From the NCBI GenBank assembly GCA_017451645.1, contig JAFTNZ010000022.1:1-64000 (forward strand): a stretch of 64,000 nucleotides of DNA, in the 5' to 3' direction. Numbering within the stretch: the stretch's first letter is position 1; each line of letters opens with the position of its first letter. The notes below the pieces were generated by a model that searched no databases, was not told the origin of the DNA, and saw only the letters and a program-made list of their open reading frames with translations. This stretch comes from Bacteroidaceae bacterium (lineage in GTDB: Bacteria; Bacteroidota; Bacteroidia; Bacteroidales; Bacteroidaceae). Of this stretch, positions 1 through 7,835 are shown piece after piece. The position numbers and the translations under genes were made by a program.

Positions 1-100
1 GAAAATTTAAATGATTGCAGTAGTAATCTTCCAATAAGTCACGCAATAGAGCATTCTTTTCTGATGTGCTACGATTGATTGGGATTTTAATTCCTTTCAT
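1..100 (-). CDS. Partial hypothetical protein, N-terminal 33 residues
   Basis: Reading the minus strand from an ATG at 98-100 gives an open frame beginning MKGIKIPINRSTSEKNALLR that runs off the window edge without a stop. Nothing in the 33 visible residues identifies a family; they are polar and lack a signal peptide. It points the same way as the TlpA-like gene at 437-1285, but a strong terminator (231-266) lies between, so it would need its own promoter. Chance openness over 100 bases is quite possible. Confidence 0.3.
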   Translation of the reverse strand, partial: MKGIKIPINRSTSEKNALLRDLLEDYYCNHLNF

Positions 101-230
101 TGGGTTGAATCTTAGGAGTCAACCTTTTCTACAAAAAGACACTCTTTCCTCTGATGATAAAAAGCAAGAGGCAAACTGATTTTCCTTACCTCACAGACAT
201 ATAAATCCGAAGCCTATTCTGAATTTTGAT

Positions 231-266
231 ACAAAAAAAAAGAAGGTGTGCTGCACACACCTTCTT
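231..266 (-). terminator. Rho-independent terminator
   Basis: A perfect 11-bp stem (240-250 with 256-266, arms AAGAAGGTGTG and CACACCTTCTT) with a 5-base loop is followed, on the minus strand, by a long T run (complement of the A run at 232-240). It would end transcription from the gene at 437-1285. The stretch 267-436 between them shows no gene. Confidence 0.75.
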
Positions 267-436
267 GACAAATTTTCTCATTTTCATATGCAAATTCCGT
301 CTTTAACTACAATAATCATCTGCAAAGATATACTCAATTCTATATACATTTGCAACTTTTTATTAAAATCTTACACACTATTTGTTTTACTTATTTTCTA
401 TTCATGTTTACAGATTAATTATAATTGAGGATATTA

Positions 437-1285
437 TCAATCGGCCATTAATGAATAAAGTTTGTTCTCCGCAAATTCTATACTTCCTCGAAAGATTACT
501 TCTTTATTTTCATTAAGAATAATCACCGTAGGTACACCATCTATGCCTAATGTTGATATCAAAGAAGATTTCCAATCTGTACAGCCTATGACAGGGAATG
601 TATACCCGTCTTCGCGTAATAATCTTGTACCATCTGAATAGATTTCATCTTCATGAGTAATAAAAACGGAAGCAATCAGTACGTTCTCGTTTTCCTTGAA
701 TTTGTCATAAAGTTCTTGTACCTTGGGAAATTTTCTAAAACAAATGCCACATGTAGAAGACCAAAAATCAAGCAATACATATTTTGTACCGATTGTCTCA
801 AAATCAAAGGAATTATCACCTGCATCCAATTTAAATTGCGAGATATTTACATTGCTTTCCAATTTCCCATAGGCTACATATTCTTTCCATTTTGGTTGAA
901 CAATAAACACAAGGTATCCCCAAATAGTAATAAATGAAAATAGCAGAATTTTATTCTTAAACAGATAGAACAAGAAAGAGAAAATAATCATCATTTGCGA
1001 AATTAGCATATTCAGGAAGCTTGATTTTGCACTCTCAAAATGGAAAATTCGTATTGGTAAATCTAAGATTATAGCACCTGTAAATATACTTAATGTTATA
1101 AGAAATGCATTCTTATTGGAATGGGAATATTTTGACAATACTATATATGTAAAAAAAGCAAAAATACAACCATCTAATATTATGGCTGTATTCAAATCTA
1201 TTGCTCTAATAGAAGATGCAAAGATGTCAACAAGTGCTGAACATAAAAATATTATAAAATACCCTTTTATATTAAGCCTCTTCAT
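437..1285 (-). CDS. Membrane-anchored TlpA-like thioredoxin-fold protein
   Basis: The N-terminal half (about residues 8-135) is hydrophobic, with four to five predicted membrane segments. The C-terminal half is a TlpA/thioredoxin fold facing the periplasm, with active-site motif WSSTCGICF (CxxC) and the cis-proline loop GVPTVIIL. Family members are thiol-disulfide reductases or oxidoreductases acting on exported proteins. Counting from the ATG at 1283-1285 gives 282 residues; a GTG 15 bases upstream is in frame, but the ATG directly follows the stop of the small upstream reading frame (TAAAATG), which favours it. In Bacteroidales such genes often cluster with small secreted peptides and DUF1573 proteins, and both are found here, but broken. 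Its precise substrate is unknown. Confidence 0.8.
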   Translation of the reverse strand: MKRLNIKGYFIIFLCSALVDIFASSIRAIDLNTAIILDGCIFAFFTYIVLSKYSHSNKNAFLITLSIFTGAIILDLPIRIFHFESAKSSFLNMLISQMMIIFSFLFYLFKNKILLFSFITIWGYLVFIVQPKWKEYVAYGKLESNVNISQFKLDAGDNSFDFETIGTKYVLLDFWSSTCGICFRKFPKVQELYDKFKENENVLIASVFITHEDEIYSDGTRLLREDGYTFPVIGCTDWKSSLISTLGIDGVPTVIILNENKEVIFRGSIEFAENKLYSLMAD

Positions 1286-1286
1286 T

Positions 1287-1480
1287 TTAAACACCTTCAC
1301 ATTTTAGACCTTCGTTCACCAAATTCCATTGCGCACGCGTCATACTTCTAATCTCGTCTAGATTTTCGTGTACCAATCATTCTTTGCTTGGTCACAACTA
1401 TAAACCATTTTATCTTCATTGTCACATGAAGTAAAACTCAATCCTGCAAACAGGAACATTATTAAAAAAAATTTTTTCAT
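1287..1480 (-). pseudogene. Frameshifted small secreted lipopeptide gene
   Basis: From the ATG at 1478-1480 the minus strand encodes a lipoprotein-like signal (MKKFFLIMFLFAGLSFTSCD) and then NEDKMVYSCDQAKNDWYTKI before a stop at 1358-1360. In another frame the sequence continues ENLDEIRSMTRAQWNLVNEG and KCEGV, ending at 1287-1289, just before the TlpA-like start. Together they resemble a Bacteroidales family of short lipoproteins encoded next to TlpA-like genes (recalled resemblance, not searched). One base indel near 1362-1368 explains the break. It could be real decay or an assembly error near the A-rich stretch. Confidence 0.6.
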
Positions 1481-1575
1481 TGTTTTTTATCTTTTTAGAA
1501 TTAATACAGCTGCAAAAGTAGCATTTTTACACGAAAAAGCAAAACTTCTATTATACTTTTAAGCATTCAATTTTT

Positions 1576-2012
1576 ATGGTTAATCACATTCGCGTTTTAT
1601 TGATTATGGGGATTGTCTTGTGTTGGGGATGCACCTATAATAGCAACGAGCGTAAAAACGAGCAGCACAATGCTTCAGTTCAAGAACAAGCGGTTACACA
1701 TACATTTGTATTTCACCTAAGAAATATAAAATAGGTACCGTAAATAAAGCAAAAACTTCGGTATTGGATATTCAATATGAAATTGAAAATGTCGGTAAAG
1801 CACCTTTAATTCTTACAAAGGTGGATGTTTCCTGTAATTGTCTTTCAGTTAATTATTCACAAGAACCAATCTTGCCAGGCAATAAGTCGTTGTTGAAAGT
1901 TCATATTGATTTAAAAAATCAGAAAGGAACCATGAATAAAGTCATCTATATAAATTCCAACGCGGAAAATAATTTAATTTTAGCGAGGGTTATAGATGAA
2001 ATCATTGAATAA
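1576..2012 (+). pseudogene. Frameshifted DUF1573 family lipoprotein
   Basis: From the ATG at 1576 a lipoprotein signal (MVNHIRVLLIMGIVLCWGC) and a short polar stretch end at a stop near 1734. The neighbouring frame carries the body: ISPKKYKIGTVNKAKTS, DIQYEIENVGKAPLILTKVD, VSCNCLSV, PILPGNKSLLKVHIDLKNQ, ending at 2010-2012. The pattern (N-x-G, x-x-SC-x-C, PI-x-PG, strand-rich) is that of DUF1573, an Ig-like domain of secreted Bacteroidetes proteins. An indel near 1705-1715 separates the halves. It belongs with the TlpA/peptide cluster, here on the opposite strand. The function of the domain is unknown. Confidence 0.6.
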
Positions 2013-2189
2013 AATAGGTAGAATGAGGATTAGGACTCTCATGGTTGTTGCATCACAAATATTATTGGGTGCAACTTTTTTGTTTTCTAACCAATCGAAA
2101 ACACGTTTTTTATGTTTTTCGCATTGTTTATTTTATCCATGTTTATTTTCAAGTTCATAGACATCCGTATTGTGTATAGACTACATTAG
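1996..2189 (+). pseudogene. Frameshifted small membrane protein
   Basis: An ATG overlapping the end of the DUF1573 remnant starts a frame MKSLNKIGRMRIRTLMVVAS that stops at 2158-2160 after an implausible tail. Switching frame at the T run near 2106-2111 gives a second clean hydrophobic segment (MFFALFILSMFIFKFIDIRI) and a stop at 2187-2189. The restored product would be about 64 residues with two membrane helices. The family is not recognised. It is the third frameshift in a row in this strip. Confidence 0.4.
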
Positions 2190-2203
2190 GATTTATGTCA
2201 TTT

Positions 2204-2712
2204 TTACATCCTGTACTGCCCTTTGTTCTCCCGTGCTTCCTGCAAGCGTTCCTCTTCTTCCACCATCCGGCTTTCCCCTTGTTCGTTGACCCATCGGATG
2301 TTGAAGTTGGTCCAATGGATGTGGGGCTTCAGTCCGCCCAGTCCGTCGGGGTCGTAGTGCAGGGTGCATTCGCCACGTGTTCCCAAGTGCTTGAAGCGCA
2401 CCTTATCGACAAAGACGGTTGTCTGCCGACGCGAGTCGTCGCGGTCGATGACAAGACAGTAGTCCGCCTTATTCCGAAGTCGGCCGAACCGTTGATGTCG
2501 TTCATCTCCACGCGGCGTTTCTCCCCATTCAGGTTGGCACGGTTCACCTTGCGCGGGTGGGCCACGAGGATGAATAGCACACGGTGTTGGGCGGCAAAGC
2601 GTACCATGCGGTTCAGACGGTCGCTGATGAGCTGCAGCTCCGTCATGGCAGACTCCTTCTCGTCCGTCTCCAAACGGTTCAGCGGGTCGATGACCACGAT
2701 GCGCACACCACC
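2204..2712 (-). pseudogene. Remnant of a DnaB/Twinkle-like replicative helicase
   Basis: Two overlapping minus-strand frames together give a C-terminal helicase fragment. The first reads RIVVIDPLNRLE (Walker B-like), LISDRLNRMVRFAAQHRVLF, LVAHPRKVNR and DINGSADF; the second resumes with NKADYCLVIDRDDSRRQTT, DKVRFKHLGTRGECTLHYD and a polar tail ending at 2204. A one-base shift near 2471-2479 joins them. The order (IDP.N, HP.K, D.SGS..F.NK.D, KIKFKHLG) matches the RecA-like helicase domain of phage and plasmid primase-helicases. The Walker A half is missing upstream, where the frame is closed by a stop. It is a relic of a mobile element. Confidence 0.6.
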
Positions 2713-2722
2713 GCCACACGCA

Positions 2723-2838
2723 CCATGGTGGCTGGCTCAGTAGAGTGGACGAAGTATGCAGAAGAAGAGGAAAAGGAAGATTCATCTTCGGGTGATTCTT
2801 CAAGCTCGGGTAGTGGAACGGGTAGTAACCCGCTGTGA
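2723..2838 (+). pseudogene. Possible C-terminal scrap with Ser/Gly-rich tail
   Basis: The plus strand reads MVAGSVEWTKYAEEEEKEDS then a Ser/Gly-rich run ending GSNPL and a stop at 2836-2838. Acidic and Gly/Ser-rich tails ending NPL(G) are common at the end of HU-like DNA-binding proteins in Bacteroides, which often neighbour integrated elements. This is a resemblance only. It abuts the truncated end of the helicase relic, so both may be debris of one element. 2839-2940 holds no recognisable gene. Confidence 0.25.
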
Positions 2839-2940
2839 TTGAATCCTCTCGAGGGCGTGCCGATTTTTGATGCGCCCTCCACTGTGACCTCGACCTCAGC
2901 AAGGCATGCCCCTGCTTCAGTGCGGTGGAGGAGTACTCTG

Positions 2941-3213
2941 CTATCTGAAAAGCTCGGAATGTGTTCCCAATCGAACCAACTTGATGACCTGTTGCTCTTC
3001 GTCAATCCAGACAAGCAGCAGGTCATTCTCCACATGGCATTCCAAACAACCTTTATACTCCCCAATCAGATAATGGGGTTTGTATTCAGGTGGCAAATAA
3101 CCATCTTTTTGAAGGAGATACAATACTTTTCCCAAATTTGCAATCTTCTTTGGGTTGTTTTGTATGCGCTTCAAATCTTTTTTGAACTGGCTGGTTTGTT
3201 TCAGCAGTCTCAT
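2941..3213 (-). CDS. YafQ/RelE-superfamily mRNA interferase toxin
   Basis: A 90-residue basic protein with the YafQ signature: MRLLKQTSQFKKDLKRIQNN at the start, GYLPPEYKPHYLIGEYKG in the middle, CLECHVENDLLLVWIDEE and the end KLVRLGTHSELF. The YafQ family cleaves ribosome-bound mRNA; the C-terminal histidine (GTHSELF) is in the catalytic position expected for the family. Its start overlaps the last four bases of the antitoxin gene (ATGA), giving translational coupling. It is intact and lies in otherwise decayed mobile DNA, as expected for an addiction module. Confidence 0.88.
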   Translation of the reverse strand: MRLLKQTSQFKKDLKRIQNNPKKIANLGKVLYLLQKDGYLPPEYKPHYLIGEYKGCLECHVENDLLLVWIDEEQQVIKLVRLGTHSELFR

Positions 3214-3452
3214 AATCCGGCTACGTATTCCTTGAAGTTCGTCAAATCAAGCGTCTCCAACTCCTTATCAGAGCGAGCTTCCTGTATCGCATCAATGGTT
3301 GTTTGGTTAGGCTTTTTAGACACCAGTTCCATCAATGCGTTTTCCACAAAGTTATTCAGGCTACGGTTTACCTTATTGGCTTCAACTTTCAGTTGCTCGA
3401 GCAATGTTTCACTCAAACGGAAAGATGTCTGTTTTCTTACCACTGTCTCCAT
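3210..3452 (-). CDS. RelB/DinJ-like ribbon-helix-helix antitoxin
   Basis: Eighty residues from the ATG at 3450-3452: METVVRKQTSFRLSETLLEQ and KVEANKVNRSLNNFVENALM form a ribbon-helix-helix DNA-binding fold; the C-terminal part (AIQEARSDKELETLDLTNFK) would wrap the toxin. The longer frame upstream is rejected because it runs through the promoter. A palindrome overlaps the -7 element just upstream, as expected for an autorepressed toxin-antitoxin operon. Assignment to RelB/DinJ rests mainly on its YafQ partner. Confidence 0.85.
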   Translation of the reverse strand: METVVRKQTSFRLSETLLEQLKVEANKVNRSLNNFVENALMELVSKKPNQTTIDAIQEARSDKELETLDLTNFKEYVAGL

Positions 3453-3472
3453 AATAGCATCATTTTGTGGTG

Positions 3473-3503
3473 CAAATGTATCGCATTTATGATACACTTC
3501 CAA
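3473..3503 (-). promoter_or_regulatory. Toxin-antitoxin promoter with overlapping palindrome
   Basis: On the minus strand TTGG (3500-3503) and TACATTTG (3473-3480) are 19 bp apart, matching the Bacteroidetes -33/-7 pattern. The interrupted palindrome GTATC-N8-GATAC (3478-3495) overlaps the -7 element and is a good candidate operator for the antitoxin. Confidence 0.55.
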
Positions 3504-3534
3504 GGAATTGAAATGAAAAATGATTAAATCCATT

Positions 3535-3576
3535 AAAAAAAAGGCCATGCACTCTCTCGTGCACGGCCTTTTTTTC
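3535..3576 (-). terminator. Terminator of carB, possibly bidirectional
   Basis: A hairpin with arms GGCCATGCAC and GTGCACGGCC (one mismatch, loop TCTCTC) is flanked by A runs on the left and T runs on the right. It lies 45 bases beyond the carB stop and upstream of the antitoxin promoter, so it ends carB transcription. Confidence 0.75.
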
Positions 3577-3583
3577 TATTCTA

Positions 3584-3615
3584 TCCCCCTCCCTCACAGG
3601 GAGGGATGGGGTGGG
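3584..3615. repeat. GC-rich REP-like repeat, copy 1
   Basis: An imperfect palindrome CCCTCCC-TCACA-GGGAGGG followed by ATGGGGTGGG. Related sequences occur at 6903-6937, 6961-6997 and 30844-30883. It sits between the carB stop and its terminator. The family looks like a short interspersed palindromic repeat; no transposase is nearby. Confidence 0.55.
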
Positions 3616-3620
3616 TCTGT

Positions 3621-6600
3621 TTACTTATACTCCTGCCAGCTCTTGATCTGGATGTTCTCCTCGCCCTTCTCGCAGAAGGCCTCGATGAAGGCACTGGCCA
3701 AGCGGGCGTTGGTGATCAAGGGGATGTTGTGGTCGATAGAACCACGGCGAATCTTGTAACCGTTGGTCAGCTCGCGCTTGGTGTGGTTCTTCGGGATGTT
3801 GACGATGAGGTCGAACTTGTGGTCGGCAATCATCTTCATCACATTGTTCTCGGCATCGGCCTTCTCGTCGGGCCAATAGACGGGAGTGGTGTTCACACCG
3901 TGGGCATTGAGGAACGTGGCGGTTCCGGCCGTAGCGTAAATCTTATAACCCTGGGCAGAGAGCACACGGCTGGCATCCAGGAGGTCCACCTTAGACTTCA
4001 TGGCACCGCTGGAGAGCATCACACCCTTCTCCTTGCGAGGAATCTTGAAGCCGGTAGAAATCATGGCGCTGAGGAGTGCTTCGCTGAAGTCATCACCCAT
4101 ACATCCTACCTCGCCGGTAGAGGACATATCCACACCCAGCACGGGGTCGGCCTTATGCAGACGTGAGAATGAGAACTGGGAAGCTTTCACGCCAATCCAG
4201 TCGATATCGAATGCGCTCTTGTCGGGACGGGTATAGGGGGCATCGAGCATGATGCGGGTAGCCGTTTCGATGAAGTTGCGCTTGAGAATCTTACTGACGA
4301 AGGGGAACGAACGCGATGCGCGGAGGTTACACTCGATAACCTTCACCTCGTTGTTGCGGGCCAGGAACTGGATGTTGAAAGGTCCTGAGATGTTCAGCTC
4401 CTTGGCAATCTGACGGCTTATCTGCTTGATGCGACGGGCCGTAGCGAAGTAAATCTTCTGGGCAGGGAATACGAGGGTAGCGTCGCCTGAGTGTACACCG
4501 GCAAACTCGATGTGTTCGCTGATGGCATACTCTACCACCTCGCCATTCTGAGCCACGGCGTCGAACTCGATTTCCTTGGTGTTCTCGAGGAACTGGCTTA
4601 CCACCACGGGGAACTCCTTAGAGACCTCAGAGGCCATCTGGAGGAACTCCTTCAGCTCATCATCGTTGTAGCAGACGTTCATGGCCGCACCCGAGAGCAC
4701 GTATGAAGGACGCACAAGGACGGGGTAGCCCACCTTATCGACGAACTGCTTCACATCCTCGAGGCTGGTCAGCTCCTGCCAAGCGGGTTGGTCGATGCCC
4801 AGCTGGTCGAGCATGGCAGAGAACTTGTTGCGGTTCTCGGCACGGTCGATGCTCAGCGGTGAAGTACCCAGGATGGGCACTGACTGGCGATGGAGCTTCA
4901 TGGCCAAATTGTTAGGAATCTGTCCACCCACAGAGACGATGACACCACCCGGTTGCTCGAGGTCAATCACGTCGAGCACGCGCTCGAACGAGAGTTCATC
5001 GAAATAGAGGCGGTCGCACATGTCGTAGTCGGTAGATACGGTCTCGGGGTTGTAGTTGATCATGATGGACTTGTAACCCAACTTGCGGGCGGTCTGTACG
5101 GCATTCACCGAACACCAGTCGAACTCAACCGACGAACCGATGCGGTAAGCACCTGAGCCGAGGACAACCACCGATTTGTCGTTCTTATAGTAGTTCACAT
5201 CATAACCCTCTACGGCATAGGTCATGTAGAGGTAGTTGGTCAGCTCGGGATGTTCGCTGGCCACGGTGTTGATGCGCTTCACGGCAGGCAGGATGCCCAA
5301 CTCCTTACGGCGGGCACGCACGCTGAGCGACTCTTTCTCCATGTTGCCCTGAGGCTTCAGCACGAAGCGGGCAATCTGGAAGTCAGAGAAACCGAGCACT
5401 TTGGCTTGACGGAGCACATCGGCAGGCACATCGGTCAAAGTGTTGTAGCCGCAAAGCACCTTCTTATAGTCAACAATGTTCTTCAGTCTTTCGAGGAACC
5501 AGGGAGCAATCTTGGTCAGCTCGTAAAGGCGGTCGATGGTGTAACCCTCTTCGAGTGCCTGAGCCAGTGCAAAGACGCGCAGGTCGGTGGGGTTGGAAAG
5601 CTCGTGGTCGAGGTTGTCAAACTTGGTGTGTTCGTTGCCCACGAATCCGTGCATACCCTGGCCAATCATGCGGAGGCCCTTCTGGATAATCTCTTCGAAC
5701 GAACGACCGATGGACATGATTTCGCCCACAGACTTCATGCTTGAGCCGATTTCGCGTGACACGCCGGCAAACTTCGTCAAGTCCCAACGAGGAATCTTGC
5801 AGATAAGGTAGTCGAGCTGGGGAGCCACATAAGCCGAGTTGGGAGTTCCCATTTCGCCAATCTCGTCGAGCGTATAGCCGAGGGCAATCTTGGCGGCCAC
5901 GAAGGCCAGAGGATAACCCGTAGCCTTGGATGCAAGAGCAGAAGAACGGCTGAGACGGGCATTCACCTCGATGACACGGTAGTCATTGGTGTCGCCATTG
6001 AAGGCATACTGGATGTTGCACTCGCCCACAATGCCGAGGTGGCGGATAGCCTTCACAGAGAGTTCTTGAAGCATCTTCACCTGGTCGTCGCTGAGCGAGC
6101 AAGTGGGAGCCACCACGATAGATTCACCCGTGTGGATACCCAGGGGGTCGAAGTTCTCCATGCTGGCCACGGTGAAGCAGTGGTCGTTGGCATCGCGGAT
6201 AACCTCGAACTCAATCTCCTTCCATCCCTTCAGCGACTCTTCCACAAGAATCTGCTTGCTGAAGGTGAACGAGCTTTCGGCCAACTTCACGAACTCTTCC
6301 TTATTCTGACAGATACCGCTACCAAGTCCGCCCAATGCATAAGCCGAACGAACCATCACGGGGAAGCCGATGCGCTCAGCGGCGGCGATGGCATCTTCCA
6401 TCGTCTCCACAGCCTGACTGATAGGAGTCTTCATCTCTATCTCGTCGAGCTTCTTCACGAAGAGGTCGCGGTCCTCGGTGTACATGATAGCATCCACCGA
6501 TGTACCCAATACCTGTACGCCGTATTGCTCCAGGATGCCGCGAGTGTAGAGGTCTGTACCACAGTTGAGCGCTGTCTGTCCGCCGAAAGCCAACAGGATA

Positions 6601-6851
6601 CCGTCAGGACGCTCCTTCTTGATGATCTCCTCTACAAAGAAGGGAGTTACGGGCAAGAAATAAACCTGGTCGGCAATGCCCTCCGATGTCTGGATGGTGG
6701 CCACATTGGGGTTCACCAACACTGAACTGATACCCTCTTCGCGCAGTGCCTTCAATGCCTGCGAACCGCTGTAGTCAAACTCTCCGGCCTGACCAATCTT
6801 CAGTGCGCCCGAGCCGAGCACGAGCACTTTCTTCAGCTTCTTTTTCTCCAT
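3621..6851 (-). CDS. carB: Carbamoyl-phosphate synthase large subunit
   Basis: The 1076-residue product makes carbamoyl phosphate from bicarbonate, ATP and ammonia supplied by the CarA glutaminase, for arginine and pyrimidine synthesis. The two homologous halves are visible: KVLVLGSGALKIGQAGEFDY opens the first ATP-grasp half, VVVLGSGAYRIGSSVEFDW the second, each followed by YNP/NPN..T and ECN or EVNARLSRSS motifs. The last ~130 residues are the MGS-like allosteric domain. Length and start (MEKKKLKKVLVLGSG) are normal. No carA is next to it: upstream are repeats and the divergent pnuC, so the subunits are encoded apart. Confidence 0.98.
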   Translation of the reverse strand: MEKKKLKKVLVLGSGALKIGQAGEFDYSGSQALKALREEGISSVLVNPNVATIQTSEGIADQVYFLPVTPFFVEEIIKKERPDGILLAFGGQTALNCGTDLYTRGILEQYGVQVLGTSVDAIMYTEDRDLFVKKLDEIEMKTPISQAVETMEDAIAAAERIGFPVMVRSAYALGGLGSGICQNKEEFVKLAESSFTFSKQILVEESLKGWKEIEFEVIRDANDHCFTVASMENFDPLGIHTGESIVVAPTCSLSDDQVKMLQELSVKAIRHLGIVGECNIQYAFNGDTNDYRVIEVNARLSRSSALASKATGYPLAFVAAKIALGYTLDEIGEMGTPNSAYVAPQLDYLICKIPRWDLTKFAGVSREIGSSMKSVGEIMSIGRSFEEIIQKGLRMIGQGMHGFVGNEHTKFDNLDHELSNPTDLRVFALAQALEEGYTIDRLYELTKIAPWFLERLKNIVDYKKVLCGYNTLTDVPADVLRQAKVLGFSDFQIARFVLKPQGNMEKESLSVRARRKELGILPAVKRINTVASEHPELTNYLYMTYAVEGYDVNYYKNDKSVVVLGSGAYRIGSSVEFDWCSVNAVQTARKLGYKSIMINYNPETVSTDYDMCDRLYFDELSFERVLDVIDLEQPGGVIVSVGGQIPNNLAMKLHRQSVPILGTSPLSIDRAENRNKFSAMLDQLGIDQPAWQELTSLEDVKQFVDKVGYPVLVRPSYVLSGAAMNVCYNDDELKEFLQMASEVSKEFPVVVSQFLENTKEIEFDAVAQNGEVVEYAISEHIEFAGVHSGDATLVFPAQKIYFATARRIKQISRQIAKELNISGPFNIQFLARNNEVKVIECNLRASRSFPFVSKILKRNFIETATRIMLDAPYTRPDKSAFDIDWIGVKASQFSFSRLHKADPVLGVDMSSTGEVGCMGDDFSEALLSAMISTGFKIPRKEKGVMLSSGAMKSKVDLLDASRVLSAQGYKIYATAGTATFLNAHGVNTTPVYWPDEKADAENNVMKMIADHKFDLIVNIPKNHTKRELTNGYKIRRGSIDHNIPLITNARLASAFIEAFCEKGEENIQIKSWQEYK

Positions 6852-6902
6852 TGTTTGCTAATTTTATATTTTATATTATTGTTCCCTATTTCAACTATCA
6901 GA

Positions 6903-6937
6903 CCCTCCCCCTTACCCCTCCACAAGGGAGGGGAGTG
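6903..6937. repeat. GC-rich REP-like repeat, copy 2
   Basis: The sequence reads CCTCCCCCTTACCCCTCC-ACA-AGGGAGGGGAG; the right part CCCTCC-N3-AGGGAGGGG is palindromic and related in reverse orientation to the copy at 3584. Confidence 0.5.
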
Positions 6938-6960
6938 AAATGTTTTGACACTATTCACTC

Positions 6961-6997
6961 CTTCCCCTTGGGGAAGGTTGGGATGGGGTCCAAGGGG
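6961..6997. repeat. GC-rich REP-like repeat, copy 3
   Basis: CCTTCCCC-TT-GGGGAAGG followed by TTGGGATGGGGT, the same stem-plus-TGGGGT layout as the copy at 3584, more diverged. Confidence 0.45.
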
Positions 6998-7024
6998 TAA
7001 GTCTTGCAGCTCCCATATAAAGAA

Positions 7025-7062
7025 AATGCATCGCTCTTCCCAAGGGAAGGGAGCAATGCATT
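7025..7062. repeat. Long imperfect hairpin
   Basis: AATGCATCGCTCTTCCC pairs with GGGAAGGGAGCAATGCATT around a central AA, with small bulges. It lies upstream of the pnuC promoter and off any coding frame. It could be a divergent-promoter structure or another palindromic repeat; there is no T run, so a terminator is less likely. Confidence 0.5.
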
Positions 7063-7192
7063 ACCTTATATTATATGCCTGTTGGAATGCCCAACGAACT
7101 GTTTCGTCTCCATACTTTCTGAATTTCGTGCAAAGTAACAACTTATTTTCGGGATAACAAAGAAAAAGCGTGAGAAGTTTGCCGAAAAAAAC

Positions 7193-7200
7193 TATCTTTG
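7193..7200 (+). promoter_or_regulatory. -7 element of pnuC-thiN
   Basis: TATCTTTG matches TAnnTTTG and lies 25 bases before the pnuC ATG. No clear TTTG is seen 19-21 bp upstream. Confidence 0.45.
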
Positions 7201-7224
7201 CACACCAAATAACGATTGAATAGA

Positions 7225-7806
7225 ATGTATTATCTGGAAATCATCGGTACACTGGTAGGGCTTGCCTATCTGTGGCTGGAGTACAAGGCCAGCATCTGGT
7301 TGTGGGTGGCCAATGTGGTGATGCCTGCCATTTATGTGGTAATCTATTATCAGACAGGATTATATGCTGATTTTGGAATCAACATCTATTATTTGCTTGT
7401 TTCTTTCTACGGCCTGTTCTATTGGTGGAGGGGACGCAATGGAAATCATGCGCGACCGACGAAAGAGAAACAAGAACTACCTATAAGCCATACTCCTCCA
7501 CCAGTGTGGGTGCGATTAGGAGTCGTCAGCATGATACTGCTCATGCTCATTGCTTTCATCCTCATCCGATACACCGACAGTACGGTGCCTTGGTTGGATA
7601 GTTTTACTACGGCACTGAGCATTGTGGCCATGTGGATGCTGGCACGCAAGTATGTGGAGCAATGGTTGGTGTGGATAGTGGTAGATGTCGTCAGCGCAGG
7701 TCTGTATGTGTATAAGGATCTTTACTTTACTGCCGGGTTATATGCTTTCTATGCGATAGTGGCTTATTTTGGATATAAAGAATGGATGAGATTGATGAGA
7801 GAATAG
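7225..7806 (+). CDS. PnuC-family vitamin transporter, probably for thiamine (PnuT)
   Basis: An integral membrane protein of 193 residues from ATG 7225, with about seven hydrophobic segments and the PnuC features WLEYKASIWLWVANVVMPA and LYADFGINIYYLLVSFYG. PnuC proteins are facilitated channels for nicotinamide riboside, and relatives move other vitamins. The next gene, overlapping its end, is thiamine pyrophosphokinase, which would trap imported thiamine by phosphorylation. That arrangement matches the PnuT thiamine transporter described in Bacteroides. An upstream TTG (7216) is in frame but ATG fits better. The substrate is inferred from context, not from residues. Confidence 0.85.
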   Translation: MYYLEIIGTLVGLAYLWLEYKASIWLWVANVVMPAIYVVIYYQTGLYADFGINIYYLLVSFYGLFYWWRGRNGNHARPTKEKQELPISHTPPPVWVRLGVVSMILLMLIAFILIRYTDSTVPWLDSFTTALSIVAMWMLARKYVEQWLVWIVVDVVSAGLYVYKDLYFTAGLYAFYAIVAYFGYKEWMRLMRE

Positions 7807-7835
7807 GTAATGGCTCTTTCCTGATTTCTTCAGAA

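Larger units (their letters stand above)
6852..7192. other. Divergent intergenic region between carB and pnuC
   Basis: This region holds two REP-like repeats (6903-6937 and 6961-6997), a long hairpin (7025-7062) and upstream signals for two divergent genes. I see no gene. No TPP riboswitch core (CTGAGA ... ACCTGA) is visible although the genes downstream are probably for thiamine. Confidence 0.6.

Noticed and set aside
246..428. 60-codon plus-strand frame near the window start
   Set aside because: It begins inside a terminator hairpin and is hydrophobic by AT bias only; no signal or family features.
6852..7224. TPP riboswitch upstream of the thiamine-related genes
   Set aside because: Looked for the CTGAGA and ACCTGA cores and found neither; only REP-like repeats and a hairpin are present.
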